64,000 nucleotides of DNA from Chamaelirium japonicum (GCA_947650365.1 OX393549.1:24727347-24791346), one strand, 5' to 3'. Positions 35,067 through 47,813 are shown, counted from the first letter of the stretch. The notes: generated from the sequence alone by a model not told the origin. Made by a program: numbers and translations.

Positions 35067-35498
35067 ACCAGATTTTCTAAGAATCTGTTTCTATCAGTAA
35101 AATCAGATTCTCTGGTCAGGGAAGAAAGAATCTTCGGAATATTTTGGGGCCGCCATGGGAGCTCCAATCTCCTCCGATCCGGTCATCGTAGCCGCACGGA
35201 TGGCTGGCCACTCAAAAGTGAATGCACTTCAGCCAACCACGTGCGGCTGTGATGCACGCCGGATCCACAGACAGGACCGACCAAGTGGAGAAAATTTTCA
35301 GCGCATCCTAATCTTTGGTGAAAATCAGTACACTATAAGAGTCGAGGAGAAAGGACAGGTCCTTTATCTTCTTAAAAGCATACAGAGGCTAACATCCCGG
35401 AACATGAGTGTACAAAACGGAACAGAAAAGTCTTCGATCCAAACCATACCACGGCCTCGCTAGAGGGCCATCCCCGCGAACCAATACACTACAGGAGC

Positions 35499-35986
35499 TA
35501 GGGGTGGCAAAGGGTTGTGTCGGATCGGGTTCGTGTCGTGTCTAGCTTCGTGTCGTGTCCAAAACCCCTAGACCCAGACCCGACTTGTTTAACTAATCGT
35601 GTCTAGATCCTAAACCCGTACCCGACCCGCTAATAAACGGATAGACCCGGTAAGACCCGTTTACCACCCGGGTCTATTCAGTTGACCCGATCCGACCCAA
35701 TCCGACCTGACCCGAAAGACCCGCTAGTATTATATATTACAGTATCGGATTGCGGGCAGACCCGACCCGACCCGAAAGATCCGCTGGTATTATATATTAC
35801 AGTATCGGATTGCAGGTAGACTCGACCCGACCCGACACGACCCGTTGCCCTAAACCCGGACCCGACCCGTTTATTAAACGGGTCTATCGTGTCAATCCGT
35901 TTCCGACCCGAACCCGTTTAGCTCTAACCCAGACCTGCTAATTTCGTGCCAGGTTTGCAGTGTCGGGTCCGAAATTGCCAGCCCTA
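35499..35986. mobile_element. hAT-type MITE with 8-bp TSD and empty paralogous site
   Basis: Ends TAGGGGTGGCAAAGGG and AATTGCCAGCCCTA; flanked by ACAGGAGC at 35491-35498 and 35987-35994. Copy A has the uninterrupted site near 29890 (ACTATAGGGGCCACACGG). The interior is packed with GACCCGACCCGA repeats, and a 60-bp segment around 35730-35800 is duplicated in tandem. The insertion is younger than the segmental duplication. Confidence 0.95.
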
Positions 35987-37596
35987 ACAGGAGCCCCACG
36001 GTTGTTTGGGATGTGCTGAAAAACTTTCCATGGGATGAACCCTTTGGTGATGCCACGTAAAATTGATAACCGAAAAGTTTGCAAACTAGTTGGCAGAAAG
36101 CTAATTATAGAAATATATTTTTAATCAAAAATACTTCAAAAGCAAAACCTCTATTGCATAAGAGTCAGATCCAAATTTTACCCAAAAATTATTTTTGGAT
36201 AAATTACACTTTACCCTTGTAAAGTTTAGTCCAAAATCACTTAATAAATTACATTATGTCCTTCCGAGTTTTTATTTTATTTTCAATAGACATGAATCTT
36301 TACATAAGATAGCAGTCTTACATAGATTTATCAAGTCGTTCAAAAAGTTGGAACCAAGAGATAGTGAAGTCGCCATCAGCCCATGGCTAGCAAGCCAGTA
36401 CTCGATCGCCTTCATCGGTGTGTCAACCCGATGATGTCCTTCAGGAGCACATGGTCTTTCTTGCCACACGTAGTCCTTCCCACAAGGCTCAGGCTTCCCT
36501 ATCAATCACCGACAATGTATTGAAACAAACACCCCTCTAATTGCAGAATCACTCCCCTCTGGTCCTGTAGTATAAAGCATGCACCGGCCTCAACGCTTCT
36601 CTAGTTCACAGAACCAACAAAGTTAAGTTTGATCTCTCTAGACATAGGAGCTGCCCATTTGATGGCAACCGCGAATTTGGGTTACCCCTGCGCCACCAAA
36701 GACCTCTCCAAACTTTTTAATGGTCCTTAAACTCCCATTACCAAACTTTACTACAAGTTTGGTAATATCTTGCATTCCCCGTGGGCACTTTAGGGGTGAA
36801 TTTAGTCCATAGCCATAGGCCCATAATGCCTTCTATGTTGGCATGTTGAGTGGATCTGCAAATGTTCAGAATTAATGTATGCGTGGAAAAAGTAGAACAT
36901 GGACAACACATACCAACTACCAGGCTATGTTGAGTATAGCTATTTAGGGCTGGCAATAGGCCCATGTCCAGCCCAGGACCGATTAAGCCTTGCCCTTTTG
37001 GAATGGGCTTGGGCCTACATCCAAAGTATTATATATGGGCTTGGTTTTATAGTTTTTGGCTTACAACATACTCAATGATACAACTATTTTTGTAGCCACC
37101 AAATTTTATATTTTAGTTGAAGAAAACCTCTTAATTCAGATCACACAAACCTATTTTAATTCAAATTTGAATGTGTAATAGATTTTAATTAACCTGAGTC
37201 TGACTAATTATTGCTACACCTTTATGTGTGCTGAAATGTCGAGTCATGCAATTCATATAAAAGGTTGTCATGCAATTCATATAAAAGGTTGCGCCAAGCA
37301 TGCATATAAGACATGACATTGTGACAATAAGAAAATATATTTTGCATGATTTGGCGTAACTTTCTATTTCTATAACTTGAAAGGTCAAGCCATCATAATA
37401 AATCACTAAACTCCATGGGGCATTGCCTACCTAAATTTTCATTTCATAGTTGGAAACTTTTTTTTAGTTCGATTTCTCATTGGTAGGCTATTTATGCATA
37501 ATGGTAATTAGTGATGATTATTACTAAAGAACGTTATATTATTGGTTCGTCGAGATATTGGAGAAAAACAAAAAAGATTAGTAAAAATTCGTGGGA

Positions 37597-37827
37597 AGCT
37601 ATACAATGAGCTACTTGTACAAGAGATGTACGTGGTCTACAACGGGCGAAGAAACCCGGGCGAAGAAACCCAACGAGCCGAGCATGATTGAGCGGCGCGA
37701 GGAGTATAGGAGGCGGCTCCTACGCCTCCGTTCTATCTCCGACAAGTGGGAGGAGCTGCCCTTATTCGAGAGCGTCGTGCGGCAAAGGGAGCTGAAGAGG
37801 CTTTGGGAAGTGCTGGAGGAGCAGTAG
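37597..37827 (+). pseudogene. Conserved coding-like fragment in the duplicated unit
   Basis: An open frame ends with a charged helix-like segment (ERREEYRRRLLRLRS...KWEELPLFESVVRQREL, ending EVLEEQ stop). The same segment, cut shorter, is present at about 32541-32676 in A2 and only as a stub in A1. The Arg-rich, amphipathic pattern with higher GC than its surroundings looks like the C-terminal exon of a host gene picked up by the repeat. Protein family not recognised; alternatively a chance frame. Confidence 0.4.
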
Positions 37828-37860
37828 CGGAGGAGACCAAGCTCGAGCAGTGCAATGAGT

Positions 37861-38449
37861 ACTTGAGGGAAGGACAGTAAGAAGAGGGAAACCATATTTT
37901 TTTAGAAGTACTTTGTCGATTTACTAAATAAAATTTTACTTGGGCATGCAATTTTTTGTTTGTTTTCTTTTTCTTTTCCTTTTTTTAAAAGTACTTTGTC
38001 AATTTACTAAATAAATTTTTACGACAACTTCAACTTGCCACCGCATTGAGAGAGAAGGAAGGGAAGGGACGAGGGAGGGAAGGGACGAGGGGGTAAGAAA
38101 TTAGGGAAGAAGAGGAACGTGCTTCTACATCATTATGGGGTCATTGAAGCCCAAAGAAAAAAAACGAAAAAACCTAATGTTCAAGCTGGTCTACCAACAT
38201 TGAACCATGCCTTGCACTGGTGAGAAAAATATGCAGTTTCTTTTTGAAGGCCTTTAAAATTGACACAGAAAAATATGCAGTTTCTGTTTGAAGGTCTTAA
38301 AAATTATGCAGTTTTTCAAGATTACCAATTGACAGATAACCACAATCATGAACCCAACGACAGAAAAAAAAAAACAAAACAAAACAAAAACAAAAAAGAC
38401 AAAAAACAAAGAAAACCGATCTCGGTGGCATTGAATCACAATTATCTGT

Positions 38450-38450
<1 letters not shown>
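37861..38450. other. Unannotated stretch
   Basis: A 30-bp AAAGTACTTTGTC(G/A)ATTTACTAAATAAA word occurs twice (about 37907 and 37988), as does AAAATATGCAGTTTCTG or TTTT (38226, 38270). A-rich tract at 38365-38400. No gene. Confidence 0.5.

Positions 38451-38451
<1 letters not shown>

Positions 38452-38498
<47 letters not shown>
38452..38498. repeat. (GA)n microsatellite
   Basis: About 23 GA units. Confidence 0.97.
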
Positions 38499-38502
<4 letters not shown>

Positions 38503-38757
38503 GCAGGTCATGGGAGGGGAGATGATCGTGGTGGGTCTTGAATCACAGCTGAAAAAAGATCTAGTTTTTGATTGAAGGCCTTCCAAATTGATAGAGATTA
38601 CCAATCAACAGAGAACCACAATCACCTCTTCAAAATCGACAGAGAACCACAGTCGGAAGAGCCCAATGACCAATTTTGAAGGCAAACAAAAAAAGAAAAA
38701 TACATAGCACTATATGAATAGAGGACACAGAATTAAGATTACCTCAACCACAGAAAA

Positions 38758-39152
38758 CCTGAGAGAGAGAGAGAGAGAGAAAGAGACGTACCTGGGTGAA
38801 CGGAAGAGCTGCGGGAGGCAATCGAGATCTCTCTTCTGCACGATGAGTAAAGGAGTGCCGATTTGGTTTTTTTTTTTAATTTAGGCCCGGGAGATTTAGA
38901 GAGAGAGAGAGAGAGAGAGAGACGATCGCAGGATCGGATTGTCAGGGGAGGGGTTTCCATCTGGGTATAGAGAGAGAGAGGGGTCGCGGGAGATGATCCT
39001 GGGGGGAGGGGTTTCCTTTTAGAGAGAGAGAGAGAGAGGGGATCGCGAGAGATGATCGGGGGGGTGGGGGGTTTCCAGAGAGAGAGAGAGGGTCACAGGA
39101 GATGATTGAGGGAGGGGGTGTTTCCATCTAGAGAGAGAGAGGGTCACAGATC

Positions 39153-39193
<41 letters not shown>

Positions 39194-39415
39194 TGGAGGG
39201 TCCAGTTATGGCCCGGGGGGTTCCATCGAGAGAGAGAGAGAGAGAGAGGAGCAGGAGGGGGGTTGTTTCCATTTGGGTATAGAGAGAGAGAGGGTCGCTG
39301 ATCTGGAGAGAGAGAGAGAGAGAGAGGGGCGGGGAGTCGCGGGAGAGAGAGCAAGAGAGGGGTGTTTCCATCTGAGGGGAGCGAGAGAGAGAGGGTCACG
39401 GATTGAATCACAGCT
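38758..39415. repeat. GA-rich minisatellite
   Basis: About eight irregular repeats of a module made of a GAGAGAGA run, then GGTC(G/A)C(G/A)G or GGATCGC, then GGAGATGATC or a variant, then GGGGGAGGGGTTTCC, then ATCTGGGTATAGAGAG or a variant. Unit length varies from about 50 to 90 bp. Reading frames over it (Ser/Leu- or Arg/Glu-rich) are artefacts. Confidence 0.9.
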
Positions 39416-39554
39416 GTCTGTTTAATCTAACCCGATTATGGGATGCCATCACAGATGTCCGTTTAATCCTGCCCGGAATGATTTGCTAGGTGATGAATCA
39501 TGACCTTTCTTTGTATCTAGGGTAAATCAATCACTACTGTTAATTTGTCTCTTC

Positions 39555-39650
39555 ATGTTTGTCCCCCCCCCCCACCCACAAAACCCTAAAATATTATTAT
39601 TATTATTATTATATATAATATTTCAGGGTTTTGTGGGGGGGACAAACATT
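39555..39650. repeat. Hairpin / small foldback
   Basis: ACAAAACCCTAAAATATT and AATATTTCAGGGTTTTGTGG pair around an ATT/TA core; the flanking GTTTGTCCCCCCC and GGGGGGGACAAAC also pair. A wider pairing of TTTGTCTCTTC (about 39546) with AGAGACAAAC (39676) suggests a MITE of about 140 bp. Confidence 0.7.
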
Positions 39651-39855
39651 TAATTGACTCCAGAGACTAACCGTAAGAGACAAACACAGTCGTTCATTGC
39701 TATAAGGGTGCGTGCCATTCACTTGGAAGAGATAGATTAACGGTTGTGATTGATCCGACCAGCCCTCCAAAAATGGAAGGTGATCAATACCCGTCCAGAC
39801 CCATCAGAGCTGGGTTAAAAATGGAAGGTGATCAATACCGACAGCTGTGCCATTA

Positions 39856-39857
<2 letters not shown>

Positions 39858-39902
<45 letters not shown>

Positions 39903-39903
39903 G
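39858..39903. repeat. (CT)n then (CA)n microsatellites
   Basis: CT run 39858-39881 followed by ACACACAC to 39902. Confidence 0.95.
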
Positions 39904-40860
39904 CTATGCCCCCATCTGATCCGTCCGTCCGTTCGAACGCACCCCATCCGCATCCCCATCCGTCCGATCGAACCGCCCCCATCTGCAGCCTGCCTCTTAA
40001 ATCCATCGGTGGCCTCCCTCGGTGCCCGCAGCTCTTTTGCCCACGCCTCCCTCCGTCCCTCGGAAAATCGCGAGCGCCCGTCATCCCATGGAAAATCGCG
40101 ATAGATCAAGAGCGCCCCCACCCCAACGTCATTGCAGATCGAGAGCCCGCCTCACTTCGTTGCACATCCAGAGCCCCCCTTTCCCTTCGTTGCAAGAGAG
40201 AGAGGAGGCAGATCTTTCCCCTTTTTTTTTCCCCTGTTATAGGGTTACGATTTTTTTTTCCCTGCTATAGGGTTACAATTTTTTTTTTCTTTTTGCCTCT
40301 TCTCTCTATTTCAGGATGAGCCGCAGGTGGTCTTCTTTCTTAATTTCCCTTTCTTTTTTTTCCCTTTCATTTTCCCCTGTTTCCTTCTTCCCTCTTTCTT
40401 TCCTCACTTTGCTGATATTTTTTTTCACCTTTGATTCAGGATGAGCGAGAGGAGATCATCGTCGATGTCCAGATCTCTGACAAAATGCAGGTTCATTCAT
40501 GTTCTTCAATTTCTCTTTACTTTCTCCCCTCTTTCTTTCTCCACTGATTTTTTCCCTCTCTCTATTTCTGAATGAGCAAGAGGAAGTTAAGATCTCTAAC
40601 AACCACAGGCGAGATCAAGGCTCTGACATTATTTTCTTTTCCTTTCATTTCTTTCCCCTCTCTCTCCCGTTGTTCGGGCATGCCATTTTTAATTTTTCTT
40701 TACTTATTTTTCCCTCCCTAACTCTATTTCTCATTCATCAATTGCTGATTCTCTTTTTTTCTTTCTTTCTTTTGTTTTTTCTCACTCTCTTCAGTTTCAA
40801 GAGGTTGAGGTTGAGACTGCCTGCAGAATGGCAACCGGAATACTACCTGTTCCGGTGTTG
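39904..40860 (+). other. Pyrimidine-rich region with repeated splice-like modules
   Basis: A T/C-rich module ending TTTCAGGATGAGC recurs at about 40310 and 40435, with a variant (TTTCTGAATGAGC) at 40566. The 40441-40489 block lies between an acceptor-like TTCAG and an AG/GT junction (MQ, then GTTCATTC). It may be the 5' leader/exon region of a gene, including the thioesterase-like locus downstream, but no protein family is recognised. Confidence 0.3.
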
Positions 40861-41737
40861 AAGCAAGTAATTGATCCTCTTTTTCACTCTTTGGTGTCAC
40901 AATACTCATTTTTAAAAATATGCTATGTTTTTTGTCAGAATGAGAGAGGGAGAGAGAGATTGCTATTAAGGATTGTTTAATTTTTCCTGAATTCATTGTT
41001 TGGTGTTGATCTGGATTATTTAAATCATAATACCATGTAGAAGTATGCTGCTTTTCATTGTTTGGTTTAGAGAGCACATCTTCTTGAGAACTCCTCTTGC
41101 CCGAATATCACCGTAAAGTGAATGGCAGTGTTGCCATGTGGTGTTTGGCATCGAGAATGTTGTGGTCTTCAGCATACAGCTGCCAAGGCCGATCACAATA
41201 TTTTGCAACACCCATGAATCTAAGATCCATGGATTGGTTGATGGGATTTCAAGGAGACTCTTAGGAGAGGATAAAGAAGGGCTCTGATTTAAATGAAGGC
41301 TATGCTAAGTGCAATTCACAAGAGGGAGGGAATGAAAGATATAGTTTGGGTTTTTTTGTAAAAATAAAAAATGAGAAAGTTTGGCACATGGGGTCAGTGC
41401 GGGTTCCAAGACAAGCTTCCTAACCATAGATCTCTTCATCTTCGGGAGTGCGAACTATATACTCAGCTTTGTTCAATCTTACTGTGGTTGATCTGGAAAA
41501 CAGATGTTTGGAAGTAATTATCAGTTGGTAATATCTTATAGTCAGCTTCTATGCAGTTTTCTTCTTTGTTCTTTAAAATTTTAAGTTATGATCGAACTTT
41601 CATAAAAGTTTTTAGATTCCGTTGCAGGTGTTTAATCATGTGAATCATGGATAAGTAATGGTTAAGTTCATTACCTTTAAAAGTATGATATGGTCTAGAT
41701 GCATATATATATTATATAGCCTTCAAATTTTTTGCAG
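40861..41737. other. Unannotated stretch upstream of the thioesterase-like exons
   Basis: Searched by eye on both strands for the family motifs expected upstream (a WLHGLGD-type oxyanion-hole word, GxSxG around the catalytic Ser, and the Asp loop). None found, so the 5' exons are absent here or much further away. Confidence 0.4.
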
Positions 41738-41821
41738 GATCCTTTATAAACATTGGGAGAAATCTAATGAAGTTTTAAGACTAGCAGGATTTCAGGATCT
41801 TACTTTCAAAACATATAATGG
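41738..41821 (+). other. Exon A of the thioesterase-like locus
   Basis: 84 nt; acceptor AG at 41736-41737 after a T-rich tract, donor GTATGT at 41822. Open throughout in the coding frame. Confidence 0.75.
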
Positions 41822-41826
41822 GTATG

Positions 41827-44155
41827 TGTTAAAATTGGTAAGGTCTATAGCTCGTAAAAACCTAATGTTTAGCTTTGTATGGTTGATAGTATAGGAATGC
41901 ATATTGGTATGTACCGTAGTACGTATTCTGATTACAGAACAGAGAGCCATGGTTACATGGTAATCCACTTGAGTGGGAGACTCAAGGGACTGGTCCCATG
42001 TAACCTAAATACGTTCGCAGCTCTGATCAGGGATGGTCGCCCTATCAGGATAAGCTATTGGGATAACAAAGCGTGGGTGTCTCCACCACGGTCATTACCA
42101 GGCATAGTGTCTATGGCCGAACGGAACCAACATGGTGCACAGATCGGTGAGCAGACACCGGTACACTAAACCGTGTTTCTGCTTAGGGTAAAACGATCCT
42201 AAACCCTGAAGAACCATATCTGGTGGACTAACCAGTTGTGTGGTGCTTTGGCGCACCAATGTGTGAGGATCCGGATGTAGTGATCCAAAACCACGGTGTA
42301 CTGGGTTACCCGACTGGCGTTGCATCAGCGTGTCACTCCTGCAGGCTATCCACACCCCTAACGGGAGGTGTATTCCTTGGTCTGATCTATGTCATATTAA
42401 ACCCTGGCCAGGTGGTCATCAGTTGGACTGGTGACGGATCCGGTTGCTCGGAAGAGTAATCGGAGGTACGATGTATATGATCAACCTGGAAGGAACCGAG
42501 TCATATGAGCACTCGAGTCTAACGGTATTCTCCACCGCTCGAGTTGCGTCATGGCACCAGATGGAGGGACAACGAGTTTACCATACTAAACGGAGAGCAG
42601 GGGTATGAGAGAGAACATAGTAAGTCCGGGGGAATTGGAGTGCAGCCTGCGTCGCACTTTGGGTGGCTACGCAGGTTAACTCGGACTCAGAGGATCGATG
42701 GTACACTCGGGTAGCGTGTCGATCGAGTCTAAGTTGGAAGCCATGAACCCTGGTCCCTAAAGGTTCCACCTTATCGACATTATGTACAGTTCTTATACCA
42801 TCTCGTCGGAACATAGAACGTAGTTTGAGGAAGCGAGAAGTCCAAGCCTACGCTCCGTGAGTGCTTCGCACTAGTGCACGGTAGATGCGTAGCTACGTGT
42901 GTGCACTAAGAAAAAACCCTAGGTTAGTGCAGAGACGCATGTAGCAATTCCTTGTCATAAGTGGACTTTGCCACATGGGTGCGATGCACCGGGACATGTT
43001 GCGAGTTGACTAGTTGACTTCACTACGGGCACCCTACGGGAACCTCAGAGAATAGTGAAATCACTGGTGCACTTCACTTATGTGTGCCTTGCAAAGTCTC
43101 GTACACGAGGAACGACCAACTAGTGACATAAGGGCGTTTTGGTCATACCATGCATCACTATGTACTAGGGGGGTCGGCCCTAAGTGTTGAGAGACTGGTC
43201 AAGGCTAGCCCTATTGGTTTCAGGAGGTTGTTGCCTCCGATGAAAGGGCCGGTCATGAGGCGCAGAAAACGGGCTGGTTTTGACCGTTTTCAAAAACAAG
43301 GAAAAGATAGAGATAAAAGAAGAGATATATAGGGAGACGTTTAAATCAGTCAATCCTATCTGCACTAGGCTTATCCATAAGCCTAGGGCTGGCCCTATAT
43401 AAGGGATAAGGGAGAGGGGGGACCAGCTATGCATATTGCAAGCCCTAAGGGGCCGGCCAAGCTATGGGGAAACCCTAGCCGCCCCCTCTCCTCTCTTCGC
43501 ATCTCCTCTCTCGTCTCTCTCTCCCTCGCTTGCGCCATAGGATGGCGACTCGTCTTCCTCGCGTGGTGTTTTGTAGAAGGAGATGGCTCGTCATATGGAG
43601 GCACTCAGAGATCCATCGACGAGGTGCTGTGCATCGTGTGAGATCGGGTGAACTAGAAGGCATCTCCCTCAACCTTTTGTTGTCCCGAATCTATACAAAA
43701 AATCAGCATTGTTTCAGTGATTTCAGGATCTATAGAAGTCCAAACGAGGTGAAACTTGTTAAAAAAGTTGCGTCTCGAAGTTGGCTACCTGCAGTCCAAA
43801 TTTCAGCCCAATCCGAGTTCGGAGTAAAAAGTTATGGCTGTCGCACCGAAGTTATGTCGAGCAGATCCCAGCCCATCTCCATCGACAAAGAAGAAATTTG
43901 TCGCGGTGAAAGAATCCGCACGCAGGTATGATCTCTAACAAGTAGATCTAACATAGATAGAACATGCATGCATGCTAGATTGTTCTTTCGCGTTAGATCA
44001 TCGTTAAGGGTTCGCGTAGTTGCCATGCTAGATTCATACATGCATATATAGATCGTTTCGATGAAAATTTTGATATGTAACGCACACCGCCTACGGTCCT
44101 CGGACCTTAACTTTGCTTCCGTTGCGGGCCTCTACCATAGGATCTATTTCCAACA
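41827..44155 (+). mobile_element. Solo LTR, copia-like, copy 2, inside an intron
   Basis: TG...CA ends (TGTTAAAATTGG... and ...CTATTTCCAACA) with an exact 5-bp direct repeat, GTATG, at 41822-41826 and 44156-44160. It is 2329 bp long, in the same orientation as the host exons. TATA box CTATATAAGG at 43395-43404. Closely similar to copy 1 (7099-9392). Lack of internal sequence shows a solo LTR, normally made by recombination between the two LTRs of a full element. Fossil. Confidence 0.92.
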
Positions 44156-44248
44156 GTATGCAATTAACCGCTTGCAGGACCTTTTGTTTTGTTTTGTTTC
44201 ATATAGAATGAAGATTTTTTGCATGTCTAAACAATTGAAATTCTGTAG

Positions 44249-44336
44249 GCTTGGCTACTACACGGTCCCAGAAGAGATCAATGATGTGTGCAAGTGGCTT
44301 ACTGCAAGGTTGGGACTCGATGGATTCCGCTCATAA
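44249..44336 (+). other. Exon B (terminal) of the thioesterase-like locus
   Basis: 88 nt to the TAA at 44334-44336; acceptor TTCTGTAG. Encodes the C-terminal LTARLGLDG helix typical of the family. Confidence 0.75.
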
Positions 44337-45291
44337 TTTGGAATCATCCTCGGGTTTTAAATAATACTGCGGAAAGGGGAATGGAGAAATATTGTATTAT
44401 GACTATAGTGAGAAGATAAGTGGGTGATTTGGATTTGTATTCCATAGAATAACGGCATTTGATCATCTTGCTGTTTGTCCATCCATCCTTTTGGCCGCAG
44501 ATATTGTTCTACTCCCATGGATGCACACACCCGAAAACCGATCTCATCACTTTCGGTTAGGGATTGTTCCCTTCTTTACCTCTCTCTCTCTAAAAAACCC
44601 TTGAAGATTAAGCGGTTTTTTAATTCTTTCTTTCTTTTTCTTCTCTGTACTATTTCATAATATATTGCATGAGTTTCCTCTGCTAGTTAGATCTGGATCA
44701 TCTTCAAGTTGAACTTGTGTATACTCACAAGTTAAAATTTTAGAAAAATGCGATGATGAAAATATTTGGTTTGACGATGAAAGCCTTTTTTATTGTGATT
44801 TTGCTAATTGTATAGCATTGCTTTCTATGTATCATTAATTATCCATTATGTTTCTTTAAAATCAACAATCATTATAAACTTGATCAAATTTTGATTAAAT
44901 TCAATTCTAATGTAAGTAAAATGTTTGTTTATTATAAAAAAAAAACTAGAATTTTGGTAAAATATAATTTTTCGGTTTCTGTTATAGGTTTTTACATAAC
45001 TGAAAAAAAATCAGAATTATGCGGCGACGACGACGGTAACAACGAGCTCATTGTTATCTGCAACCATTTTTAGCGGGACAGTCATCCCTGAATGTGGCTA
45101 CCTTTGCTAAAAAGGTCCACCACAGATGAATGGGCACCGCTGACGCTTATATTTGTTAGTCGCGATCATTTTTTACGGGACATTAGCCGCATAATGTAGC
45201 ATCACGACCGATTGTGAGATTCCGCTACACAAAATTCACACGCCTACTAAAAATTTTACGAGCCTCTTGGCTTTGGTGCTACTTTAACTCT

Positions 45292-45292
<1 letters not shown>
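44337..45292. other. 3' flank of the thioesterase-like locus
   Basis: The first few hundred bases may be its 3' UTR. 45000-45240 has GCGACGACG, AGCGGGACA and ACGGGACATTAGC words that may belong to a decayed DNA transposon. Nothing definite. Confidence 0.35.

Positions 45293-45323
<31 letters not shown>
45293..45323. repeat. Poly-G run (31 G)
   Basis: Uninterrupted G homopolymer; could be partly an assembly artefact. Confidence 0.9.
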
Positions 45324-45324
<1 letters not shown>

Positions 45325-45339
45325 CTATCAGACGGTTAC

Positions 45340-45700
45340 ACCTGATGTGGGCGTCTTCTCCAAATGTGGGCATCCCCGCCATATCTGGGCTCTGTCGCCC
45401 AATGTCATTGCCTTCACCAAATATGGGTGCCACCCCCGTTGAATTTGACGCCCTTGCCGAATGTAGGCATCGTCACCAAATGTGAGCGCTTCCATCGAAT
45501 TTGGGCACCCTCGCCGAATATGTCTGCCGACATGATCTTCACATTTTTTTTATTTTGCCGTCCTCGAAATATTGTCACATCCCTCAAAATATTATCACAT
45601 TTTTTGAATAATCATTGTCACCCTTAAAATATTATCCTCCCTTAAGATTTTGTCATGCCCTTAAAATTTTGTCACGCTCTCACCGAATGTGCATGCCGAG
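45340..45700. repeat. Two minisatellites in tandem
   Basis: 45340-45530: about seven units near CGCC(G/A)AATGTGGGCATC. 45555-45685: about five units near CCTTAAAATATTGTCAC. Both degenerate and noncoding. Confidence 0.7.
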
Positions 45701-45717
45701 AGGCACGGACATTACTA

Positions 45718-47799
<2,082 letters not shown>

Positions 47800-47801
47800 A
47801 T

Positions 47802-47813
47802 TGGTATTAGAGC
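47802..47813 (+). other. Primer-binding site
   Basis: TGGTATTAGAGC, 2 nt after the LTR, one base off the plant initiator tRNA-Met complement TGGTATCAGAGC. Confidence 0.85.

Larger units (their letters stand above)
35067..37860. repeat. Segmental duplication, copy B
   Basis: Counterpart of copy A (29268-32690). It carries an additional hAT MITE (35499-35986), has lost a stretch corresponding to about 30015-30090 of A, and has an extra 100 bp at about 36805-36905. It extends further right in the coding-like fragment than A does. Confidence 0.85.
41738..44336 (+). pseudogene. 3' end of an acyl-protein-thioesterase/carboxylesterase-like gene
   Basis: Two exons remain. Exon A, 41738-41821, follows TTTTTTGCAG and reads ILYKHWEKSNEVLRLAGFQD then LTFKTYNG. 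Exon B, 44249-44336, follows TTCTGTAG and reads LGYYTVPEEINDVCKWLTAR then LGLDGFRS and stop. They join in phase (AAT GG|G CTT) across GTATGT...GTAG. The pattern matches the C-terminal end of plant LYPLA/APT2-like alpha/beta-hydrolases, serine hydrolases that remove acyl groups from proteins or lipids in the cytosol. In the family the word is LGHYT(V/I)PEE, with the His of the Ser-Asp-His triad; here it is Tyr. The GE of YKHGEKS is WE. Earlier exons with the Ser and Asp are not in the window. It is therefore most likely a gene fragment or pseudogene, although the splice sites and reading frame are intact. Confidence 0.75.

Noticed and set aside
40441-40489. Short exon-like block MSERRSSSMSRSLTKCR
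   Set aside because: Good splice-like borders, but the surrounding T/C-rich module is repeated three times, so the borders may be by-products of the repeat.
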